From NCBI GenBank assembly GCA_947447845.1, contig CANFNO010000153.1, positions 1-6,951 of the forward strand: a DNA stretch of 6,951 bases. The letters are read 5' to 3'. The position numbers and the translations under genes were made by a program. Shown here piece by piece: positions 1-5,769 of the stretch. This DNA is from Burkholderiales bacterium. GTDB taxonomy: Bacteria > Pseudomonadota > Gammaproteobacteria > Burkholderiales > Burkholderiaceae. Under the pieces are notes generated by a model. The model was not told the origin of the DNA and made no database searches. It saw nothing but the letters and a program-made list of their open reading frames with translations. How positions within the stretch are numbered: position 1 is the stretch's first letter; every line of letters starts with the position of its first letter.

Positions 1-116
1 CCAACGTCAACCCGGATGGCGTGCGCCTGATCCTGAATTTGCCCGAAGGTTCGCCGCTGGTGGGTAAGCTCACGCGCGACTGGATGCGCGCCACCGCAGC
101 AGGTAACAAGACATGA
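1..116 (+). CDS. gspJ: Minor pseudopilin GspJ, C-terminal fragment (5' end outside window)
   Basis: Only the last 37 codons are present (first whole codon at base 3, TGA stop at 114-116). The visible tail contains GVRLIL, then SPLVGKLTRDWMR, ending AAGNKT. The pattern of a hydrophobic strand, a short Pro/Gly turn and then G-x-L-x-R-D-W matches the conserved C-terminus of GspJ, in which this last beta strand and the Arg-Asp-Trp element close the pseudopilin fold. GspJ is known to sit with GspI and GspK in the tip complex of the periplasmic pseudopilus. The stop overlaps the gspK start as ATGA (113-116), which fits the usual I-J-K order and translational coupling. The identification rests on a short tail plus position next to gspK. 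The N-terminal prepilin leader cannot be checked here. Confidence 0.85.
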   Translation, partial: NVNPDGVRLILNLPEGSPLVGKLTRDWMRATAAGNKT

Positions 117-1105
117 AGCGCCAGACACAAAAAGGCGCTGCGCTGCTGCTGGCCATGCTGACCGTGACGCTGGTGGCGACTTTTGCATCTGCCGCTTTGT
201 GGCAGCAGTGGCGCGGTGTGGAGATTGAATCCGCCGAGCGCAGCCGTACCCAGATGCAGTGGGTCCTGAACGGCGCACTCGATTGGTCGCGCCTGATCCT
301 GCAGGAGGATGCGCGCAATGGCGAGATCGACCACCTCTCTGAACCCTGGGCGCTGCCGCTGCAGGAGGCAAGGCTTTCCAGCTTTTTGGCGATGGACAAA
401 GACCACACCGATGACGCCATGGATGCATTTTTGTCCGGCCAGATCACGGACCAGCAAGCCCTGCTGAATGTGCGCAACCTGGTGGTTGAAGGCAAACCAA
501 AGCCTGCAGCTGTGCAAGCCTTTACCCGGTTGTTCAGCCAACTGGATTTGCCTGGCAGCCAGGTGCAAACACTGGTGGACCAGCTCATCGCCAGTGATGC
601 CGCAAGCAATGCGGACACCAAACCGGATGTTCAGTTACAGGGCTTGGTAAAAGCCCTGGCGCCACTCAAACCCTATCGGATGGAACAGTTGGTCTGGCTG
701 GGCCTGCCGAGCAGTACCGTGCAGGCCCTGATGCCTTACGCCACGCTGTTGCCAGTGGCCACGCCGCTGAACCTCAACACCGCCAGTGCGGAAGTGCTGC
801 ATGCCGCTTTGCCGTCTGTAGACATGGGGCAGGCGCAACAACTCGTGGCCAGCCGTTCCAGCAGCCATTTCAAGACCGTGGCCGAAGGGCTGAAAGCCGC
901 CAATGTGGGTGAAGGCACCTCGCGGGCGGTGGACAACAACGACTTCAGTGTTGGCACGCGTTTCTTCGCGGTGCGTGGGCGTTTGCGTCTGGGCGAAAGC
1001 ACGGTGCAGGAGGTCTCTCTGGTCGAGCGAAGCGGCAGTCTGGTCAAAGTGATCTGGCGCCAGCGCGAGGTGCAGACTGCAGCTGCGATGGCTTCCCTAC
1101 AATGA
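113..1105 (+). CDS. gspK: Type II secretion pseudopilus tip protein GspK
   Basis: The product has 330 residues, a normal GspK length. It starts with a class III (prepilin) leader, MKRQTQKG, and is expected to be cut after Gly8 by the prepilin peptidase to expose AALLLAMLTV, the start of a hydrophobic helix (about 9-30). Position +5 of the mature chain is Leu, not the Glu found in other pseudopilins. This is a known hallmark of GspK, which caps the tip and need not pair with a subunit above it. Family motifs follow: ITDQQALLNVRNL (111-123), LKPYRMEQLVWLGL (185-198), and the helix-hairpin-like PLNLNTASAEVL (218-229), leading into the C-terminal pseudopilin-like part (about 278-318). The ATG overlaps the gspJ stop, and no strong Shine-Dalgarno is visible, so coupling to gspJ is likely. 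gspL follows in the same reading frame after 12 bases. Confidence 0.95.
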   Translation: MKRQTQKGAALLLAMLTVTLVATFASAALWQQWRGVEIESAERSRTQMQWVLNGALDWSRLILQEDARNGEIDHLSEPWALPLQEARLSSFLAMDKDHTDDAMDAFLSGQITDQQALLNVRNLVVEGKPKPAAVQAFTRLFSQLDLPGSQVQTLVDQLIASDAASNADTKPDVQLQGLVKALAPLKPYRMEQLVWLGLPSSTVQALMPYATLLPVATPLNLNTASAEVLHAALPSVDMGQAQQLVASRSSSHFKTVAEGLKAANVGEGTSRAVDNNDFSVGTRFFAVRGRLRLGESTVQEVSLVERSGSLVKVIWRQREVQTAAAMASLQ

Positions 1106-1117
1106 ACGCCTAATTCC

Positions 1118-2362
1118 ATGTCCACACTGATCCTTACCCTCCCACTTGCCAACGCAACGGCCCCGACTGAGTATGACTACGTGCAGACGACAGATGGGCA
1201 ACAGATCACGGCCCAGGGTCGCACGGCGGCATCGCTGCTGCCCGCAACCGCCGGGCGTGACGCCGAGGTGGTAGCTGTCATTCCGGCGCGGGCCTTGTCC
1301 TGGCACAGCATCAGCCTGCCCGAACGCGTGTTGCGCAGCATGTTGTCCGGGCGCATCGAACCGGCGCGCGCACGCGGTGTACTGGCCGGTGTGCTGGAGG
1401 AGCAGTTGCTGGACGACAGCGAAAAATTGCACTTTGCCGTTTTTGAAGGAACACCTGCTACCGCGGGGGAGACTCCCCGGGCTTGGGTTGCCGTCTGTGA
1501 CAGAGCCTGGTTGCAGGCCAGCCTTCAAACGTTGGAGTCGGCCGGCCTGGGCGTCAGCCGCATCGTGGCCGAATGCACGCCCACGCCGCCCGGCACGGCG
1601 CTTGCGCTGCTCAGCGAAGACATGAATCCGGCGCAAATGGTGCTGTGCACCGTGCAAGGTGTCAGCCTGATGCCTTGGGGTCCCGCTTCGCTGGCCCTGG
1701 CACAGGCGCAGACTGATCTGGAGGTTCTGGCCGAGCCCTCAGTCATGGCGCTGGCCGAGAAAAGTTTTGGCTCGCAGGCGCTGCTGCAAACCAGCGCCCA
1801 GCGCCTGCTGCTGGCGGCGCAGTCGCCCTGGAATCTGGCACAGCTTGAGTTGAGCGCCTCCCCCGGCGGACGCATGCGCAAGCGTCTGGGCTCCGCCTGG
1901 CAGCAGTTGTTGCACAGCCCGCAGTGGCGTCCGACCCGCTGGGGTCTGGTGGCGCTGGTTGCGGCGCAAGTCATAGGGCTTAACGCTTTTGCATGGCGCC
2001 AACGCAGCCTGCTGGATGCGCAACGCGCGTCGATGCAAACCATGCTGCAGCAAAGCTTCCCGGATGTGAAACTGGTGATTGATGCACCGCTGCAAATGCA
2101 GCGCGCGGTGGACGATCTGGCCCGTGCCCGGGGTATCGGCTCCGATGCGAATCTGGGCCGGGTGTTTGCCATCATCGGCCCGCTGGCTCCCAAGAATCTG
2201 GGCCTCAACAGCATCGATTGGAGCGGGCAGACCCTGCAGTTGCAAGCCACCGGGCTGGATGCGAACTCGGTTCAACCCCTGACTGCGGCCCTTGAGGCGC
2301 GCGGTCTGCGTGCCCGCTTGCAGGACGGACAACTGAGCATTACTCCCAAGGAGAGTCGCTAA
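1118..2362 (+). CDS. gspL: Type II secretion assembly-platform protein GspL
   Basis: This 414-residue bitopic inner-membrane protein recruits the ATPase GspE through its cytoplasmic domain and pairs with GspM. The N-terminal actin-like cytoplasmic part (about 1-245) begins MSTLILTLPL and includes the conserved region around LAGVLEEQLLDDSEKLHFAV (89-108) and the SPWNLAQLEL strand (236-245). One membrane span lies near 275-293, preceded by basic residues (RMRKR at 252-256, RPTR at 271-274). The periplasmic part has the family-typical FPDVKLVIDAPLQMQRAV segment (314-331) and a C-terminal ferredoxin-like fold (about 345-410). ATG 1118 is the first ATG after the in-frame gspK stop at 1103, so the start is well bounded, although no Shine-Dalgarno is evident. 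The TAA stop shares one base with the gspM start (TAATG). No frameshift or missing domain is apparent. Confidence 0.95.
   Translation: MSTLILTLPLANATAPTEYDYVQTTDGQQITAQGRTAASLLPATAGRDAEVVAVIPARALSWHSISLPERVLRSMLSGRIEPARARGVLAGVLEEQLLDDSEKLHFAVFEGTPATAGETPRAWVAVCDRAWLQASLQTLESAGLGVSRIVAECTPTPPGTALALLSEDMNPAQMVLCTVQGVSLMPWGPASLALAQAQTDLEVLAEPSVMALAEKSFGSQALLQTSAQRLLLAAQSPWNLAQLELSASPGGRMRKRLGSAWQQLLHSPQWRPTRWGLVALVAAQVIGLNAFAWRQRSLLDAQRASMQTMLQQSFPDVKLVIDAPLQMQRAVDDLARARGIGSDANLGRVFAIIGPLAPKNLGLNSIDWSGQTLQLQATGLDANSVQPLTAALEARGLRARLQDGQLSITPKESR
2348..2353 (+). promoter_or_regulatory. Shine-Dalgarno sequence of gspM
   Basis: AAGGAG lies 8 bases upstream of ATG 2362, inside the last codons of gspL. 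It is the only strong, well-spaced ribosome binding site at any gene junction in this window and it fixes the gspM start. gspM may therefore be translated at a high or partly independent rate (inference). Confidence 0.75.
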
Positions 2363-2856
2363 TGGGCTGGCAAAACCATATCCGAGCGCGCTGGGCTGCA
2401 ATGGCGGCGCGCGAGCAACGCGGCGTGCTACTAGCAGCTGCGGTGCTGGGCGCAGCCCTAGTCTGGTTTATCACTTTGGCACCGGCCCTGCGCAGCCTCA
2501 AAACCGTGGCTGCGCAAAGTGCTGCCCTGGCTGCCGACATCGATCGCATGCAGGCGCTGCAGGCGCGCGCCAAAGCCCTGCAGGCCAAACCTGCGCTGGC
2601 ACCGCAAGAGAGTCTACGTGCCTTGCAAGCTGCCGCTGGCAAGCTGGGTGCTGCGGTCAACCTGCAAGTTGTCGGGGAGCAGGCAACGCTCACGATCAAA
2701 AAACTTGGCGCGCTCCCGTTGGGCCAATGGTTGTCGCCCCAAACCGGCCCCGGCCTGAGCCCTATAGAGGCACACCTCAAGCGCGACACCGGCAGTGTCG
2801 AGCCGATCTGGAGCGGCACGCTGATCTATCGCCTGCCGACGGCATCCACCCCGTAA
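2362..2856 (+). CDS. gspM: Type II secretion assembly-platform protein GspM
   Basis: This 164-residue inner-membrane protein partners and stabilises GspL. A short basic cytoplasmic N-terminus (MGWQNHIRARWAAMAAREQR) is followed by one membrane segment at about 21-39. Next comes an Ala/Leu/Gln-rich helical stretch with coiled-coil character (about 44-76), then a small ferredoxin-like domain (about 80-160) ending with the family-typical W-S-G-T-L-I-Y-R-L-P pattern (150-159). Sequence conservation in GspM is low, so the call rests on size, topology, the C-terminal strand motif and position directly after gspL. The start is supported by AAGGAG 8 bases upstream. gspN begins 4 bases after the TAA stop. 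Confidence 0.93.
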   Translation: MGWQNHIRARWAAMAAREQRGVLLAAAVLGAALVWFITLAPALRSLKTVAAQSAALAADIDRMQALQARAKALQAKPALAPQESLRALQAAAGKLGAAVNLQVVGEQATLTIKKLGALPLGQWLSPQTGPGLSPIEAHLKRDTGSVEPIWSGTLIYRLPTASTP

Positions 2857-2860
2857 AACC

Positions 2861-3673
2861 ATGGCTCGCCCGCTGAACCGATCCACCCAAGCCGCAGCCT
2901 CAGGCACGCGCAGTGTCTGGCTCTGGGCCATGACCGGTGCTTTGATCGGCGCGCTATGGGCCACGCTGCAGTTCGCGCCAGCCGTCTGGGTGCAACAAGC
3001 GGCCTTTGCGGCCACCGATGGCCGACTGGTATTGCGCGAGAGTCAAGGCACGCTCTGGCATGGTTCAGCGCAAGTTGGCTTCACAGGCGGCGCGGGCAGC
3101 AGCGACGCGGCGCGCCTGCCGGGGCGTGTGCAGTGGGACTTCCAATTGGGTCGTAGTGGCCTGCAACTGGCGTTGCACGCTGATTGCTGCACGGCACAGG
3201 CCCAGCAGTTCACCCTGACGGCGGGGCTGCACAGTTGGCGTATGCAATTGGCACCGGGTGAATCGACCTGGCCCGCAGCCGTGCTGGTCGGACTGGGAAC
3301 GCCCTGGAACACGGTGAAACTGCAAGGCCCGCTGGTATTCAAAACGCCGGGGCTCAGTCTGGCCTCTGCGGTCGATCGGGTGCAGGTCGAAGGCTCCGTA
3401 AGTCTGGAGATGCCGGGCCTGGTGTCCAGCCTGTCGACACTGCGCCCCCTGGGCAGCTACCGCCTGCTGCTGCAGGGTGGCGAGCAACCCACGCTCGATT
3501 TGCGCACCCTGGAGGGCAGCCTGCAATTGCAGGGCACGGGCCGCTGGACGGCGGCGCATCTGCGCTTTGTCGGTGAGGCGCGGGCGGACGCCGAGCACGA
3601 AGCCGAACTCTCCAATCTTCTCAATATCATGGGACGGCGCGACGGTGCGCGGTCTGTCATTACTCTGGGCTAA
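2861..3673 (+). CDS. gspN: Type II secretion accessory protein GspN
   Basis: This 270-residue protein has a basic/polar N-terminus and one predicted membrane anchor (about 19-38), followed by a large periplasmic beta-rich domain. Features fitting the T2SN family are G-T-L-W-H-G (63-68), LPGRVQWDF (86-94), and the C-terminal LLNIMGRRDGARSVITLG (253-270), close to the usual GspN ending. GspN is known in only a subset of T2SS clusters and was reported dispensable in Klebsiella. Its exact role is unclear, though it is thought to be an inner-membrane component facing the periplasm. The only two cysteines are adjacent (109-110) in the periplasmic part. It starts 4 bases after gspM without a clear Shine-Dalgarno and ends 4 bases before gspD, so it sits between the platform genes and the secretin/ATPase genes. 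Confidence 0.92.
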   Translation: MARPLNRSTQAAASGTRSVWLWAMTGALIGALWATLQFAPAVWVQQAAFAATDGRLVLRESQGTLWHGSAQVGFTGGAGSSDAARLPGRVQWDFQLGRSGLQLALHADCCTAQAQQFTLTAGLHSWRMQLAPGESTWPAAVLVGLGTPWNTVKLQGPLVFKTPGLSLASAVDRVQVEGSVSLEMPGLVSSLSTLRPLGSYRLLLQGGEQPTLDLRTLEGSLQLQGTGRWTAAHLRFVGEARADAEHEAELSNLLNIMGRRDGARSVITLG

Positions 3674-3677
3674 CAGC

Positions 3678-5759
3678 ATGCGACATTCCAACCCCACATT
3701 TGCAGTCCGTCATTGGCTAGGCACAACCGGTTTACTGGCAGCCCTCAGCGTCTGCCCGCTGGTATTTGCACAGGCCGATGGCGATGCGGCGTCCAAGCTC
3801 TCGCGCAATGCGCCAGTCACACTGAACTTTGTCAACGCCGAGATTGAAGCCGTCGCCCGCGCCATGGCCAGCATGACCGGACGCCAGGTGGTACTGGACC
3901 CGCGTGTGAAAGGCACCATCAACCTGAGCAGTGACAAACCGCTCTCGCCTGCGGCTGCCTACAACCAGTTTTTGGGTGCGCTGCGCCTGCAGGGTTTCAC
4001 CGTGGTCGAGTCGGCCGGGCTGGACAAGGTAGTGCCAGAAGCCGACGCCAAACTGCAAAGTGGTTCGGTCAGCGCAGATGCCGGTGGCAAGAGCAACCCG
4101 CTGGGCAACCAGATCGTGACCAAGATCTTCAAGCTCAATTTCGAAAGTGCGGCCAATCTGCTGCCCATCCTGCGCCCGCTGATCAGCCCCAACAACGTCA
4201 TCAACGTTAACCCCGGCAACAACTCGCTGGTGATTACCGACTATGCCGACAACCTGCAGCGCATCGCCCGCATCATTGCGGCCAGCGATGTGGCCAATGG
4301 CAGCGACCTGGAAATCCTGCCGCTGCAATACGCCATCTCCAGTGACCTGGCGCCCTTGATCCTGCGCCTGATCGAAAGCGGCTCGGGTGCGGGCGCGGCC
4401 CCGGGTCAAGCCGACACGGGCTTCAAAACCACCATCATTGCCGAGCCGCGCAGCAACACGCTGATCGTGCGCGCCGCCAACCCGGCGCGGGTGTCGCTGG
4501 TCAAGTCGCTGGTGGCACGCCTGGACCAGCCCACCGTGCAGGGCGACGGCGGCACTGGCAACATCCATGTGGTGATGCTGAAAAACGCTGATGCCACCAA
4601 GCTGGCAGCCACACTGCGTGCGGTGATGTCGGGCGAGGTGCGCGCAGCCACACCGACCGCTGCGGGTGCTGCGGGAAGTACACCGGCCACCCCTGCCACC
4701 ACCGGCGGCCAGGTGCAAGCCGATGTGGCCACCAACTCCCTCATCATCACCGCGCCCGATCCGCAATACCGCCAATTGCGCGCGGTGATTGACCAGCTCG
4801 ATGCCCGTCGCGCCCAGGTGTTTGTCGAAAGCCTGATTGCCGAAGTGAACGCCGACCGTGCGGCCGAATTCGGCATCCAGTGGCAGGGACCGATTGGCAA
4901 GGCGGGTGACTCTGCCATTGGCCTGCTGGGCACCAACTTTGGTTCGGGTGCCAAGAACATCCTCGGCCTGGCTACCGGTGCGGCGACCGGCACGCTGCCC
5001 GCAGCCGGTCTGAATATCGGCGTGGCGACACAGAACAATGGCGTCTACACACTGGGCTTTCTGGCGCGCTTTCTGGAGCAAAACGGCGACGGCAACATCC
5101 TGTCCACACCCAATCTGCTGACGCTGGACAACGAAGAAGCCAAGATCGTGATCGGCCAGAACGTGCCCTTTGTCACCGGCCAGTACACCAACTCCAATTC
5201 GGGCAGCAATTCGGGTTCGGTCAACCCCTTTCAGACGATTGAGCGCAAAGATGTGGGCCTGACACTCAAGGTCAAACCCCAGATCAGCGAGAACGGCACC
5301 GTCAAACTCACCATCTTTCAGGAAGTCTCCAGCGTGCAGGCTTCCAGCATCAACTCCGCCAGCGGCCTGATCACCAACAAGCGTTCGATCGAATCCAACG
5401 TGCTGGTGGACGACGGCTCCATCGTGGTGCTCGGCGGACTGTTGCAGGACGAATACTCGGGCAACAACGACCGCGTGCCCGGCCTGGCCGATATTCCCTT
5501 GTTCGGCGCGCTGTTCCGCAGCGAAGCACGCAGTCGCAAGAAAACCAATTTGATGGTGTTCCTGCGCCCGGTGGTGATACGTGACGCCAGTTCCAGCGAA
5601 GCACTTTCCAACAGCCGCTACGAGCAGATGCGCGGTGTGCAACAGGGCGCACAGCCTGTGCCCAGCACGACCATGCCGATCAACGAAGCACCCGTCATGC
5701 CGCTGGCTCCTGTGGCACCGGCCAAGCCGGTCGCGGCCACGCCTGCCGCTGCCAAATAG
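3678..5759 (+). CDS. gspD: Type II secretion outer-membrane secretin GspD
   Basis: This 693-residue protein forms the multimeric outer-membrane channel through which folded exoproteins leave. A signal peptide spans about 1-31, with likely cleavage after L-V-F-A. Cys26 follows Leu-Ser-Val, a poor lipobox, so signal peptidase I is favoured. Periplasmic domains follow in order: N0 (about 47-125, VTLNFVNAEIEAVARAMA), N1 (145-207), N2 (210-285) and N3 (294-390, with a Thr/Ala/Pro/Gly-rich loop at 320-345). The secretin domain (about 395-636) includes ILSTPNLLTLDNEEAKI (474-490), VPFVTG (496-501), KDVGLTLKVKPQI (524-536) and the signature VPGLADIPLFGALF (600-613). A Pro/Ala-rich tail ends the protein. 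The open frame extends 201 bases upstream into gspN, but ATG 3678 is chosen because it directly precedes the signal peptide and lies 4 bases after the gspN stop. The mature protein has no cysteine. Confidence 0.97.
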   Translation: MRHSNPTFAVRHWLGTTGLLAALSVCPLVFAQADGDAASKLSRNAPVTLNFVNAEIEAVARAMASMTGRQVVLDPRVKGTINLSSDKPLSPAAAYNQFLGALRLQGFTVVESAGLDKVVPEADAKLQSGSVSADAGGKSNPLGNQIVTKIFKLNFESAANLLPILRPLISPNNVINVNPGNNSLVITDYADNLQRIARIIAASDVANGSDLEILPLQYAISSDLAPLILRLIESGSGAGAAPGQADTGFKTTIIAEPRSNTLIVRAANPARVSLVKSLVARLDQPTVQGDGGTGNIHVVMLKNADATKLAATLRAVMSGEVRAATPTAAGAAGSTPATPATTGGQVQADVATNSLIITAPDPQYRQLRAVIDQLDARRAQVFVESLIAEVNADRAAEFGIQWQGPIGKAGDSAIGLLGTNFGSGAKNILGLATGAATGTLPAAGLNIGVATQNNGVYTLGFLARFLEQNGDGNILSTPNLLTLDNEEAKIVIGQNVPFVTGQYTNSNSGSNSGSVNPFQTIERKDVGLTLKVKPQISENGTVKLTIFQEVSSVQASSINSASGLITNKRSIESNVLVDDGSIVVLGGLLQDEYSGNNDRVPGLADIPLFGALFRSEARSRKKTNLMVFLRPVVIRDASSSEALSNSRYEQMRGVQQGAQPVPSTTMPINEAPVMPLAPVAPAKPVAATPAAAK
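5195..5218 (+). repeat. 12-base direct tandem repeat inside gspD (Ser-Asn-Ser-Gly loop)
   Basis: Two adjacent 12-base units, CAATTCGGGCAG and CAATTCGGGTTC, share their first nine bases. In frame they give two Ser-Asn-Ser-Gly units (GspD residues 506-513), just after the conserved VPFVTG motif. This is probably a flexible loop that grew by in-frame slippage or duplication. Family members often vary in length here. Confidence 0.6.
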
Positions 5760-5769
5760 CCCACCGCAC

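Noticed and set aside
298..370. Two copies of CTGCAGGAGG about 60 bases apart inside gspK, resembling ribosome binding sites
   Set aside because: They encode Leu-Gln-Glu in the gspK frame and no convincing gene starts downstream of either. This is a chance recurrence of common codons.
1097..1657. Antisense open frame opposite the start of gspL (186 codons)
   Set aside because: There is no recognisable domain, it overlaps the gspK/gspL junction and the N-terminal domain of gspL, and it has the same compositional origin as the other antisense frames.
3477..3677. Upstream in-frame extension of gspD (67 extra codons inside gspN)
   Set aside because: The extension overlaps the conserved end of gspN, reads as low-quality Arg/Cys-rich sequence and would bury the signal peptide. 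ATG 3678, 4 bases after the gspN stop, explains everything.
3746..3763. Possible lipoprotein signal in GspD (Leu-Ser-Val-Cys at residues 23-26)
   Set aside because: The residue before Cys is Val rather than Gly, Ala or Ser, and a good signal peptidase I site (V-F-A) follows five residues later, so a lipobox is unlikely.
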